From positions 1 to 64,000 of the forward strand of contig JACAFB010000008.1 of the NCBI GenBank assembly GCA_013388545.1: a DNA stretch of 64,000 nt. Reading direction: 5' to 3'. Below the pieces are notes generated by a model. That model saw only the letters and a list, made by a program, of their open reading frames with translations. It had not been told where the DNA came from and ran no database searches. A program made the translations under genes and the position numbers. The DNA is from Ignavibacteriaceae bacterium. GTDB lineage: Bacteria > Bacteroidota > Ignavibacteria > Ignavibacteriales > Ignavibacteriaceae. Shown piece by piece: positions 26,643 to 35,588 of the stretch (within the stretch, counting starts at the first letter, position 1; the number at the start of each line of letters is the position of its first letter).

Positions 26643-27209
26643 TTGGAAATTAGCGAAGAAGAAAAAAAAGTGCTTCTCAACGCCGCTAGACATTCTATTA
26701 AATCAAAATTTACGAACGAAGCATTACCGGCCTGTGACTATGAAAAATTTCCAAACCTGGCAATCAATGCAGGTGCTTTTGTAACATTAAGTGTTGGAAA
26801 CCAGCTCAGAGGCTGCATCGGGTATATTGTATCTGACAAGCCTTTATTTCAAACAGTGGTTGATGCAGCAAGGCAGGCAGCCTTTAAGGATCCACGGTTT
26901 TTACCTTTAAATAAAGCTGAGCTTGATCTGATTGAAATTGAAATATCTGTTCTTTCACCGCCATTTGATTTAAATGATTACAATGAAATTGAAATTGGCA
27001 AACATGGATTAATTCTCGATGAACTTCAGCGGGCTCTTTTATTACCACAGGTTCCTGTTGAACATAATATGAATCTTGAGGAATTTCTGACTGCTCTATG
27101 CCGTAAAGCCGGTTTACCCGGAAATACCTGGAGAGAAAGGCAAATTAAATTGAAAGCATTTACTGCAAATGTCTTTTCTGAAGAAACAAATGGAGGAAGA
27201 AATGAATAA
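26643..27209 (+). CDS. amrA: AmmeMemoRadiSam system protein A (AMMECR1 domain)
   Basis: 188-residue AMMECR1-domain protein. The diagnostic LRGCIGY hexapeptide region is at about residues 54-60, followed by AARQAAFKDPRF and an IEISVLSP strand; the C-terminal part has LLPQVPVEHN and FLTALCRKAGLP, also typical. It starts with TTG at 26643 behind AAAGGAAAA. It overlaps the MEMO gene by 8 bases, the usual pairing. In many genomes the pair comes with a radical SAM protein; none is in this window. The function of the domain is not firmly established; a nucleic-acid or protein-modification role has been suggested for the system. Confidence 0.93.
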   Translation: MEISEEEKKVLLNAARHSIKSKFTNEALPACDYEKFPNLAINAGAFVTLSVGNQLRGCIGYIVSDKPLFQTVVDAARQAAFKDPRFLPLNKAELDLIEIEISVLSPPFDLNDYNEIEIGKHGLILDELQRALLLPQVPVEHNMNLEEFLTALCRKAGLPGNTWRERQIKLKAFTANVFSEETNGGRNE

Positions 27210-28017
27210 AATCAGAAAACCTGCCGTCGCCGGATTTTTTTATCCATCCTCACCGGATTCTCTTTCTAATCAGATAGAAGAATTTCTTGTTCGGGTTGAT
27301 AACAAACTGAATCCTTCACAAATAACTGGTATAGTTTCACCACACGCCGGCTATACTTATTCCGGTTTAACTGCCGCACATGGTTTTAGCTTGTTAAAAG
27401 GGAAAAACATTGAAACTGTAATTATCATATGTCCCAGTCATAGAGAATATTTTCCCGGCATTTCCATTTATAATGGCGATGCATATCAAACCCCTCTTGG
27501 CCTGGTAGAAATTAACAAAACTATGGCTGAAAAAATTATTGAAGGAAGCCGATCGATATTTTTTGGTGAGCAGGGACATCATCAGGAACATGCAATTGAA
27601 GTACAGCTTCCCTTCATTCAGGAAGTTCTTCCTTACTTTAAACTGGTGCCCGTTGTCATGGGAGATCAGGGTAAGGATTTTGTTGATGATTTAGCCGAAA
27701 GACTTTCAAAAGTAATTGATGAAAGAACTGTTATTGTTGCAAGCTCAGATTTATCACACTACTTTTCAAGCGATGTAGCTGATAAGATGGATTCACTGGT
27801 TGCAAAAAGAATTTCACAATTTGATTATGAGGGATTATGGTATGATCTTGAACAGCACAATTGTGAAGCTTGCGGCGGCGGTCCTATTGTTGCTTTGATG
27901 AAAGCAGCTTCAATTGCAGGAAGAAAAAATTCCGCAGTCCTGAACAGATCTGATTCGGGAGATGCTTCGGGTGACAAGTCTGAGGTTGTAGGATATATTT
28001 CAGCAATTGTTTATTGA
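27202..28017 (+). CDS. amrB: AmmeMemoRadiSam system protein B (MEMO1 family)
   Basis: 271-residue MEMO-family protein related to extradiol dioxygenases. The ATG at 27202 follows GGAGGA, giving the normal family start (NKIRKPAVAGFFYP). Metal-site residues equivalent to human MEMO1 His49, His81 and Cys244 are visible as His48 (SPHAGYTYSG), His80 (PSHREYFPG) and Cys224 (CEACGGGP). Other family motifs are HAIEVQLPF and SSDLSHY. It is the last gene of the tnaA operon. Biochemical role in bacteria unknown; family members bind iron or copper. Confidence 0.93.
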   Translation: MNKIRKPAVAGFFYPSSPDSLSNQIEEFLVRVDNKLNPSQITGIVSPHAGYTYSGLTAAHGFSLLKGKNIETVIIICPSHREYFPGISIYNGDAYQTPLGLVEINKTMAEKIIEGSRSIFFGEQGHHQEHAIEVQLPFIQEVLPYFKLVPVVMGDQGKDFVDDLAERLSKVIDERTVIVASSDLSHYFSSDVADKMDSLVAKRISQFDYEGLWYDLEQHNCEACGGGPIVALMKAASIAGRKNSAVLNRSDSGDASGDKSEVVGYISAIVY

Positions 28018-28461
28018 GCTTGCTTTTATTTAATTACTTAGAAATTTTGTTACGCTTTAATATAATCTCAGAAAAATAAAGCAATCACCATTCTGATAAC
28101 CGGTGCAGGAGTAGTCCCGGCAACCGCCTTGAAATGAATCAGAACTCTTGATATAGTGCTGAGAAACATATCGCTTATAAAGTAAAGTCTTTTTATTTGC
28201 GCAAGAATTTTTTCAGTATGTATAGGCATTCTCTAAATGAAAGAAATTATTCATCTGAAATCTTCGAAGAACTTTTTTTCTTTTGACGACAACTTTTTTT
28301 AAGATTTCTTTCTCCGTAATTAAAAACTGAATTTCTCCTGGAAACATTATTATCAATTAAACCAAATATGAAATAATGTTTTTACCACCGGAAATAGAGG
28401 GAAATTAGCACGGATTTGCTATATTTCGCTTCAATTTTTCAGGAACTATTGAAAGCTTAGT
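28018..28461. other. 444-base intergenic region with a structured segment
   Basis: No protein gene is supported. The segment 28091-28144 folds well on paper: TTCTGAT (28091-28097) with ATCAGAA (28138-28144), an inner CGGTGC (28101-28106) with GCAACCG (28120-28126, one bulged A), and an apical GGA/TCC (28108-28110 with 28115-28117) on a GTAG loop. This part is also richer in GC than its surroundings. The rest (28190-28380) is AT-rich with homopolymer T tracts. The 3' end carries a candidate promoter for glyQS. No tmRNA, SRP RNA, RNase P or riboswitch consensus was matched. Confidence 0.5.
28420..28427 (+). promoter_or_regulatory. glyQS: possible -7 element for glycyl-tRNA synthetase
   Basis: TATATTTC (28420-28427) differs by one base from TAnnTTTG and lies 34 bases before the ATG. 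No convincing -33 element was identified. Confidence 0.3.
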
Positions 28462-29943
28462 ATGGAAAAGCAGAATGATGTTGATAAAATTGTTTCTCTG
28501 GCAAAACGGAGAGGCTTCGTATTTCAATCGAGCGAGATTTACGGCGGATTGAACGGGTGCTGGGATTACGGTCCGCTCGGCGTTGAACTGCTGAAGAACA
28601 TTAAAGAGGAATGGTGGAAAAGCATGACCTACCGTGAAGACGTTGAAGGAGTTGATGCATCAATCCTTATGCATCCTAAAGTTTGGGAAGCATCGGGACA
28701 CGTTGCCAATTTTACTGATCCGATGATCGACTGCAAACAATGCAAAGCCCGTTTCAGACTTGATGTTTTGGGTGATTCCATAAATCAAAAGAAAAAAGAT
28801 AAAGCTGTTATCGAGACCAAAACAGAATTCAAAGCCAATGCACAGGTGCTGGAAAGAATCGAAAATAAGCTGAGTAATCCCGGAGACGAAGATCCTTTCA
28901 ACCTTTTGCTTGAAGATGCAGAAATATCCAAAGTTTTACTCAGCAAGCTGAATTGTCCGCAATGCGGAAATCCAAATACATTTACCGATGCACGTAAGTT
29001 TAATCTTATGTTCAAAACTTTTATCGGTCCTGTTGAAGACAATAGCGCTGTGGTTTATCTTCGCCCCGAAACAGCACAGGGAATATTTGTGAATTTTCTT
29101 AACGTTCAGGGTTCGGCGCGCCAGAAACTTCCATTCGGGATTGCCCAGATTGGAAAAGCTTTCAGGAATGAAATTAATACTAAAAACTTTTTGTTTCGTA
29201 CCCGTGAGTTCGAGCAAATGGAAATGCAGTTTTTTGTTAAACCTGCCGATGATAAAAAGTGGTATGACTACTGGAAAGCAGAAAGACTTGAATGGTTCAA
29301 ATCGCTTGGGATGACCCCCTCGAAATTAAGATATCACGATCACCCTCAGAATAAACTTGCTCACTATGCAAAAGAAGCTACCGACATTGAATACGAGTTC
29401 CCGTTTGGCTGGGGTGAAATAGAAGGTATTCATAATCGTACTGATTTCGATCTCAGTCAGCATGAAAAATTCTCAGGTAAATCTCTGAAATATTTTGATG
29501 AAGAAAGCAAAGAAAAATTTGTTCCTTATATAATAGAAACTTCTGCCGGAGCGAGTCGTTCGTTTATGGCATTCCTGACTGATGCCTATTATGAAGAAGA
29601 AGTAAAAGGAGAGATTAGATCAGTTCTTAAATTTCATCCAAGGCTCGCTCCTTTGAAAGCTGCAATACTTCCTCTTGTTAACAAAGATGGCATGCCCGAA
29701 ATATCAAGAGAAATTGAAAAAACGCTCAGGAAGAATTTCAAAGTATTTTATGATGATAAAGGTGCGATCGGACGAAGATACAGGAGAATGGATGAAGCCG
29801 GTACGCCGTATTCAATTACTGTTGATACTCAAACTTTAGAAGACCGCACTGTTACTGTTCGTGAAAGAGATTCGATGGAACAGGTGAGAGTTTCAATTGA
29901 CCAGCTTACAAATTATCTCTCCGATAAGCTGCTGAACTCCTAA
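28462..29943 (+). CDS. glyQS: glycyl-tRNA synthetase, dimeric type
   Basis: Class II synthetase that charges tRNA-Gly. 493 residues; the single-chain alpha2 type, not the GlyQ/GlyS pair. The N-terminus has RRGFVFQSSEIYGGLNGCWDYGPLG in several pieces, typical of this class. Cys91/Cys94 (CKQC) and Cys165/Cys168 (CPQC) form a probable zinc ribbon inserted in the catalytic domain. Motif 2 is in GKAFRNEI and FLFRTREFEQMEMQFF, and motif 3 is GASRSFMAFL. The C-terminal anticodon-binding domain runs from about residue 390. It stands alone with its own terminator at 29960. A tRNA-Gly gene is at 58159. Confidence 0.97.
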   Translation: MEKQNDVDKIVSLAKRRGFVFQSSEIYGGLNGCWDYGPLGVELLKNIKEEWWKSMTYREDVEGVDASILMHPKVWEASGHVANFTDPMIDCKQCKARFRLDVLGDSINQKKKDKAVIETKTEFKANAQVLERIENKLSNPGDEDPFNLLLEDAEISKVLLSKLNCPQCGNPNTFTDARKFNLMFKTFIGPVEDNSAVVYLRPETAQGIFVNFLNVQGSARQKLPFGIAQIGKAFRNEINTKNFLFRTREFEQMEMQFFVKPADDKKWYDYWKAERLEWFKSLGMTPSKLRYHDHPQNKLAHYAKEATDIEYEFPFGWGEIEGIHNRTDFDLSQHEKFSGKSLKYFDEESKEKFVPYIIETSAGASRSFMAFLTDAYYEEEVKGEIRSVLKFHPRLAPLKAAILPLVNKDGMPEISREIEKTLRKNFKVFYDDKGAIGRRYRRMDEAGTPYSITVDTQTLEDRTVTVRERDSMEQVRVSIDQLTNYLSDKLLNS

Positions 29944-29959
29944 TAAAATTTTACGGAAG

Positions 29960-29998
29960 AGCGGGTGAAAAATGAATAATTTCTTCATCCGCTTTTTT
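29960..29998 (+). terminator. intrinsic terminator after glyQS
   Basis: AGCGGGTGAA (29960-29969) pairs with TTCATCCGCT (29984-29993), one G-T pair, 14-base loop, followed by a T-run to 29998. Confidence 0.9.
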
Positions 29999-30057
29999 AT
30001 TTGAAACAATTATATTTCGAAACAGGTTTAATACTTCAAATTTTCTGGAGTAATGTT

Positions 30058-31197
30058 TTGAAAAAATTGTTGATAATTGGTTCCTTTTTTCTTTTCACAA
30101 TTAATTTGTCCGCTCAGTCAGCTGGTTTTGATTCACTTGTAACCACAGGCATTCGCCAGATTTATAATATTAAATTCAAAGACGCTGAAACCACTTTTAG
30201 AAAACTTATTGCAGACTATCCGGATCATCCGGCGGGAAGATTCTTTCTTGCAATGATTGACTGGTGGAAAATACTTGTTAATCCCGATAATGAATCCTAC
30301 GACGATATCTTTTTTCAAAAACTTGAAGATGTAATTTATCAATGCGATCAGATTCTTGATAAGAATACTGAAAACGTGGATGCATTGTTCTTTAAAGGCG
30401 GTGCTATTGGTTTCAGAGGAAGGCTGAGAGCTTACCGTGAAAGCTGGCTGAAAGCTGCCGATGACGGTCGTGAAGCTTTGCCAATCGTTGAAAGAGCAGC
30501 TAACCTCGATCCGGGAAATCTTGATGTGCAGCTTGGCTTTGGCATTTATAATTATTATGCCGCAGTAATTCCAGACGAATATCCGCTGGTAAAACCTCTA
30601 ATGCTCTTTTTCCCTTCGGGCGATAAGCAGAAAGGAATTGAGCAGCTAACTAACACAGCTTATAACGGTAAGTATGCAAAATATGAAGCCCGTTATTTCC
30701 TTATGACTCTCTATTACAACTTTGAAAATAATTCTAACAAAGCCGATGAATTTTCGAAACTGCTTTACGAGGAGTTTCCTGATAATCCTGTGTTTCAAAG
30801 ATGGCGCGGTAGAATTGCAGTCAGGCGCGGAGATATGTCACTTGCAGATTCATTATTCAAAGATGTGCTTCGCAAAGCAGATATAAATATGTTTGGATAT
30901 AATTTTCCGAAAGTAATCAGGGAAGCTGCTTATTATGTGGGTGCGCAATACAGGAATCTGAACCAGGTTGACTCAGCAATTGTCTATTTCGAGAGGTGTG
31001 TATCTGTATCGCGCGAGATTGAAAAGGAAGAAGAATCAGGTTTCCAGATAAACGCCACTTTGTATCTCGGTATGCTCTTTGAAGCTAAAATGAATAAAAC
31101 AAAGGCGATTGAGTATTACGAAAGAGTTCTTGAAATGAAAGAATACGGAAGTTCGCATGCTATTGCCGAAGAGAGCTTGAAAAGGTTGAAGCTTTAA
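30058..31197 (+). CDS. exported TPR repeat protein
   Basis: About 379-residue protein. The start is taken as TTG at 30058 because CTGGAG lies 7 bases upstream and the product then opens with a clean signal peptide (LKKLLIIGSFFLFTINLSAQ, first residue read as Met). Upstream in-frame codons give an unlikely leader. The mature chain has several TPR-like helical hairpins: KFKDAETTFRKLIADYPDHP, DALFFKGGAIGFRGRLRAY, and a C-terminal YLGMLFEAKMNKTKAIEYYERVLEM. Likely periplasmic. No catalytic domain. Genes of this type are usually annotated only as TPR proteins; function unknown. Confidence 0.8.
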   Translation: MKKLLIIGSFFLFTINLSAQSAGFDSLVTTGIRQIYNIKFKDAETTFRKLIADYPDHPAGRFFLAMIDWWKILVNPDNESYDDIFFQKLEDVIYQCDQILDKNTENVDALFFKGGAIGFRGRLRAYRESWLKAADDGREALPIVERAANLDPGNLDVQLGFGIYNYYAAVIPDEYPLVKPLMLFFPSGDKQKGIEQLTNTAYNGKYAKYEARYFLMTLYYNFENNSNKADEFSKLLYEEFPDNPVFQRWRGRIAVRRGDMSLADSLFKDVLRKADINMFGYNFPKVIREAAYYVGAQYRNLNQVDSAIVYFERCVSVSREIEKEEESGFQINATLYLGMLFEAKMNKTKAIEYYERVLEMKEYGSSHAIAEESLKRLKL

Positions 31198-31213
31198 TTG
31201 TAGTATCTTAAGC

Positions 31214-31244
31214 TTGCTTGTTTTATTGTCAGTAATTATTTTTG
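31214..31244 (+). promoter_or_regulatory. Bacteroidota-type promoter of the subtilisin-like gene
   Basis: TATTTTTG (31237-31244) fits TAnnTTTG. TTG triplets at 31214-31216 (20 bases upstream) and 31218-31220 (16 bases upstream) are candidates for the -33 element. The predicted 5' leader is about 35 bases and contains TTAGGGAG ahead of the ATG at 31286. Confidence 0.5.
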
Positions 31245-31285
31245 TGTTGCAAGATCAGTTTCACTAATTTTTTAGGGAGTTCACA

Positions 31286-33220
31286 ATGAAAAAAATTAGT
31301 ACTTTAATTGTTCTCTCTCTCTCTCTCTCTCTCTGTAGTAATGCCCAAACGCGCATAAACCTTGGGGAAAAATTTTATGAAAAATTTGGAGCCGCCTGGT
31401 TTCTATGTAAAGAGAAGACAAATTCACATTTTGAGTTAATCGAAAGTTCTGCTACTGTGAAATTAAAACCTCAGGTTAGCAAAGTTTCCTTCTACGAATT
31501 TGCAGAGAAGTTTGGGATTATAATAGAACGTGAAAATGTGCTGGGGTATATTGATATTAAACTTCCCTTGAACAAAAACTATATTCAATCATATACTGAA
31601 TTAAAAGAAACAAATCTCTTCGATTACATTGAACCCCACACAATTGGTAAACCGAATGTTGTCCCTAATGATCCCGATTTTCCTTTGCAGTACTATCTCC
31701 GAGCCAATCATAGCTGGCCACATATAAATGCCGAATTGGTTTGGGAAGATGAGGTTGGCGATCCCTCCATAACTGTTGCTATTATTGATAATGGAATTCA
31801 AAGTGATCCTGCAGTTCAACACCCGGATTTCAATTATGATTATATAACTGGATTTAGTCTTATCCCGGGTGTTGAGGATTTTAATGATCCAGCCTATCCA
31901 GAATGTCATGGAACAGCAGTATCAGGAATAATTGGAGCAAAAACCAATAGCCTTTTTGGAATTGCAGGTATTGCCGGTGGATGGTATCCATCAACTCCCG
32001 GGGTGAGTTTGATGATATTAAAGACAGATTATATTGATGGATATATAGATGACGCGATAATTTTTGCAGCCGAGCACGGTGCCAAAATAATTAATATGAG
32101 CTTTTATTGTGCTGAAACAGCAATGATCAAAGATGCAATTGATTATGCTTACTGTAAGTACGGTTGTTTATTAGTAGCTGCGGCAGGGAATCCGGTGGCT
32201 GGCGAAGCTCCTGATCCCGTTTTGTTCCCCGCTAATTACTATCGAGTAATGGCAATTAATGGAATACACACAAACTGGCAAGCCTGGGGAAGAACAGGAC
32301 CGGAAATTGAATTAGTTGCTCCATCATACAATATCAGGACTTCTAGAACATGGGACTTAAACACTCAAACTCCATCAGCATACTGGACGGGTACTTCATT
32401 TTCATCTCCACAAGTTGCTGGTGTTGCAGCATTATTATACAGTCATAGACCTGAATTGATTAATTGGGATGTAAGACATCTATTAAACGCATCAGCATTA
32501 TATCTTGGTGGGGACCCAAACAAATTCGGAAATGGATTATTACAGGCTGACCAATCTCTGCATGCTATGTATCCTGAGTTTGGCATTATTCCCCCAACAC
32601 CATCAAATCTGACTGTGAGTACTCCTGTGGGAGGCCATCCAATTTTTAACTGGAATACAGTTTTTTCAACTCCGTCAATCAGTCATTATAATATTTATAG
32701 AGCTAATGGTGATTGGCCGGGCAGATTTGGATTCTTCAAAGTTGCAGAAGTAATTCATAATAATTCGTTAAATACTCACACATGGACGGATAACAATGTT
32801 GTTGTTGCTCCACCAAATAGTGTTAACAATTATTTTTATTATAGAGTTACTGCCGTTAATAATTATGGAAAAGAATCTATTACATCGAATGAAGTAAATG
32901 TCGGCGAGCATAATGCTGGTTATGAAAAGACAATGTCGAATATGAAAGAAAGTAATATTGAATATTCATTACATCAGAATTATCCAAATCCTTTTAATCC
33001 AAGCACTAAAATAAGGTATTCTGTAAAAAGCCCAGGATTTGTCTCACTGATAGTATCTGACATATTAGGGAATCAGATATGTGAATTAGTGGGTAAAGAT
33101 CAACAGCCTGGATATTATACGGTTGATTTTAATGCGTCAGCTTTATCCTCTGGTGTGTATCTTTATCAGATAAAGGTAAATGGCTTCATTGCTTCGGATA
33201 AAATGTTATTGATAAAATAA
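31286..33220 (+). CDS. subtilisin-like serine protease with T9SS sorting domain
   Basis: 644-residue secreted S8 protease. A signal peptide (about 1-21) is partly encoded by a TC dinucleotide tract. A propeptide-like region (about 25-125) precedes the catalytic domain, where the triad is visible: Asp168 (AIIDNGIQ), His208 (CHGTAVSGIIGAK) and Ser371 (GTSFSSPQVAGVAALL). An FN3-like segment (about 440-540) follows. The C-terminus is a T9SS type A sorting domain ([16 protein letters not shown] to KMLLIK). Likely a cell-surface or extracellular protease exported by T9SS. A Bacteroidota-type promoter lies just upstream. The microsatellite near the start could switch the reading frame. Confidence 0.93.
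   Translation: MKKISTLIVLSLSLSLCSNAQTRINLGEKFYEKFGAAWFLCKEKTNSHFELIESSATVKLKPQVSKVSFYEFAEKFGIIIERENVLGYIDIKLPLNKNYIQSYTELKETNLFDYIEPHTIGKPNVVPNDPDFPLQYYLRANHSWPHINAELVWEDEVGDPSITVAIIDNGIQSDPAVQHPDFNYDYITGFSLIPGVEDFNDPAYPECHGTAVSGIIGAKTNSLFGIAGIAGGWYPSTPGVSLMILKTDYIDGYIDDAIIFAAEHGAKIINMSFYCAETAMIKDAIDYAYCKYGCLLVAAAGNPVAGEAPDPVLFPANYYRVMAINGIHTNWQAWGRTGPEIELVAPSYNIRTSRTWDLNTQTPSAYWTGTSFSSPQVAGVAALLYSHRPELINWDVRHLLNASALYLGGDPNKFGNGLLQADQSLHAMYPEFGIIPPTPSNLTVSTPVGGHPIFNWNTVFSTPSISHYNIYRANGDWPGRFGFFKVAEVIHNNSLNTHTWTDNNVVVAPPNSVNNYFYYRVTAVNNYGKESITSNEVNVGEHNAGYEKTMSNMKESNIEYSLHQNYPNPFNPSTKIRYSVKSPGFVSLIVSDILGNQICELVGKDQQPGYYTVDFNASALSSGVYLYQIKVNGFIASDKMLLIK
31312..31334 (+). repeat. TC dinucleotide microsatellite inside the signal peptide
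   Basis: 23 bases of uninterrupted alternating T and C (eleven and a half TC units) coding alternating Leu-Ser from about codon 9 to 16 of the subtilisin-like protease. Gain or loss of one unit would shift the frame. Confidence 0.97.
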
Positions 33221-33295
33221 TTTAATCAATAAATAGTAACTGATATTTTATTAACAGGTGAAACTGGTCTTGCAATTATTAGAGGAGATAAATAA

Positions 33296-35554
33296 ATGAT
33301 AAAGAGAATTTTATTTTTAATTCTTGTTTTCAATCTGCTTGCATTTGCACAGGTATTCCCTCCTGAATTTATCGACATAAGTTTTCCCGGCGGTTATCAA
33401 GACCTTGCTTTTACAAAGGGTGGTAGGGATGTATTAATAACAGGAGGTGCGTTAATCAACTATGAAATTGATAAGAAATCCAAGACTTTGATAAATTGGC
33501 TTCCTGAAAATGGTTCGGCGGAGATTTATTTTGACACTGTTGATAATAAAACTCTAATGGTTTGTGGTGGGCGATATACTTGGCATAAACCTCGATATAA
33601 GTCAACTGATTTAGGAATATCTTGGCAGGAAATGCCGGACTCACAAACTATTTGTACCTCCAATCCTCTTAATCCGAATATATTGTGGGGCTGTAAAGTC
33701 ATTTATAATTCTGATAATGAGCTTTATAAGTCTTATGATAAAGGAGAGAGCTGGAATTATGTAAGATCATTTTCATCTTATATTTATAAGTTTGGATTAT
33801 CATATGCACTAACAGATACTTCCTGGATATATTTTAATGCAGATGATGGAATATATTTATCAAGGGATGGGGGCAATAATTGGGTGTTCAGAGACTTAAC
33901 TATGTATCCATATGGAGGGAAAATTTGGGTAAATCCATACAATAAACGATCAATCATATTCGCTCGTGATGGTCGGCTCTTTAAATCTAAAGACGCAGGT
34001 ATAACTATAAAGTTGATCTGGGCTTCAGAATTAGCCGATTTTGTAGTATCATTAACTGATACAAATACCATAGTGTTATGTCAAGCTGCATATCCCGCTG
34101 TCAACAAATCAACTGATGAAGGTAATTCCTGGCATCCAATCAGTCCAGAGACTTTACTGGGAGGCGGGCGTCTCTATGCTAATCCATATAAACCAAACGA
34201 ATTGTTTATGGGAATATTATTTAGTACTGATTTTGGAGATACTTGGGAAGTTGTTAATTGCAGCTCTGGTCCTAGCGATATGGTTTATGCTGATTTTCCT
34301 GTTGCAGGAAAAGTATTTGCATCAACTACCTCTTACAGGGCAGGAATGTTTGCAAGCACCAATTATGGAGCCAGTTGGTTCCGGCCAATGGATTTTTTTG
34401 CTGATTCGGTCAAAGCATACATACCAAGCGTTTCGATGAATCCTTTTAATCCGGATGATGGATTGCTTGTAGATCATTTTCAGCTTTACCGCACTGTTGA
34501 TGCAGGAATCAGCTGGGATAAAATCAGGGATTTTAATTACTCTCGTTATGTAGTTCATCATCCATTAGTTGAAAACCTCATTTATCTTAGCACCATCGAT
34601 ATGCCAGCAGGTTCTTCGGTAATTCATGTAAGTGATGATAAAGGAGAAACCTGGAGTATGACAAACATATTACCGTGGTATGAAGGTATTTGGGAATTAC
34701 AATTTCATAATTACAATCCCGATATAATTTACGGAAGGAGATATCAATCTGTTGTTAAAACTACCGATAGAGGAAACAGCTGGATAAAAATTAACAATGG
34801 CTTGCTTAAGGTCGATGGGGCAACCATGCCACCAAAGAAAATAACTATGCGTAAGGATTCATCAAATGTTTTATATTGTATTCAGATTGCAACAATGATA
34901 CCTGGAAGATTAAGCAAGACAACTGATGGCGGAAATACCTGGTTTCAAATTGATCAGTCGTTGCTGGAAATGGATGGTATGTGTGATTATAGAACTATGT
35001 GGCTTGATCCAAGAAAACCCGGAAGAATGTATGTAGGACTGATGAGTTATAAAGATAAATCGAACATTGCGGGAAGGTGTGGTGGCCTGTACCTGACAGA
35101 AGATGATGGTAAAAGTTGGCGAAGGATTTTTGCAGGGTCAGTTAATATGATTGTCGCTGACAACTCAGAACCTGCAAATATTTACGTTAGCACATCCTGT
35201 GGTTTAGTCAGGTTTATAGATACTCTTACAGTTACTGGTGTGGATGAAAAAGAAAGAAACCATACTCCTCAGGGTTTTGCTTTAATGCAGAATTATCCAA
35301 ATCCTTTTAATCCAGGCACTAAAATTTTGTATTCACTGGAAAACGAAGCACTGGTTAGGCTAAAAGTATTTGATGTCCTTGGAAATGAGGTTTCTACGCT
35401 GGTAAACGAATATAAGAGTGCTGGAAGTTATGAGTATGATTTCAATGCTCAAGAGCTATCAAGCGGGGTTTATTTTTATCAATTACAAGTTTGTCCGGGG
35501 CAAAGCGGAAAAAATTCTTTCATTGAAACCCGGAAGATGATTCTCTTGAGATAG
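33296..35554 (+). CDS. Asp-box (BNR) repeat protein with T9SS sorting domain
   Basis: 752-residue secreted protein. A signal peptide (about 1-19, ending AFAQ) is followed by about a dozen Asp-box motifs of the form S-x-D-x-G-x-x-W (for example SYDKGESW, SRDGGNNW, STDEGNSW, TVDAGISW, SDDKGETW, TTDRGNSW, TTDGGNTW, EDDGKSW), which build a sortilin/BNR-type beta propeller. The C-terminus is a T9SS sorting domain ([16 protein letters not shown] to KMILLR) with a short insertion (PGQSGKNSF) before the final strand. Such propellers bind glycans or proteins; a hydrolase role is not supported because no sialidase active-site set is visible. It is 75 bases after the subtilisin-like gene. Confidence 0.88.
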   Translation: MIKRILFLILVFNLLAFAQVFPPEFIDISFPGGYQDLAFTKGGRDVLITGGALINYEIDKKSKTLINWLPENGSAEIYFDTVDNKTLMVCGGRYTWHKPRYKSTDLGISWQEMPDSQTICTSNPLNPNILWGCKVIYNSDNELYKSYDKGESWNYVRSFSSYIYKFGLSYALTDTSWIYFNADDGIYLSRDGGNNWVFRDLTMYPYGGKIWVNPYNKRSIIFARDGRLFKSKDAGITIKLIWASELADFVVSLTDTNTIVLCQAAYPAVNKSTDEGNSWHPISPETLLGGGRLYANPYKPNELFMGILFSTDFGDTWEVVNCSSGPSDMVYADFPVAGKVFASTTSYRAGMFASTNYGASWFRPMDFFADSVKAYIPSVSMNPFNPDDGLLVDHFQLYRTVDAGISWDKIRDFNYSRYVVHHPLVENLIYLSTIDMPAGSSVIHVSDDKGETWSMTNILPWYEGIWELQFHNYNPDIIYGRRYQSVVKTTDRGNSWIKINNGLLKVDGATMPPKKITMRKDSSNVLYCIQIATMIPGRLSKTTDGGNTWFQIDQSLLEMDGMCDYRTMWLDPRKPGRMYVGLMSYKDKSNIAGRCGGLYLTEDDGKSWRRIFAGSVNMIVADNSEPANIYVSTSCGLVRFIDTLTVTGVDEKERNHTPQGFALMQNYPNPFNPGTKILYSLENEALVRLKVFDVLGNEVSTLVNEYKSAGSYEYDFNAQELSSGVYFYQLQVCPGQSGKNSFIETRKMILLR

Positions 35555-35588
35555 CGGATTATTGTTTTTCCGAGTATTAGATTCAGAT

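Noticed and set aside
28101-28126. Possible SAM-I or cobalamin riboswitch, from GGTGC, TCCC and GGCAACC words
   Set aside because: The words occur in the wrong order and the required flanking helices (GAGGGA..., or the B12 box context) are absent; kept only as an unassigned structured segment.
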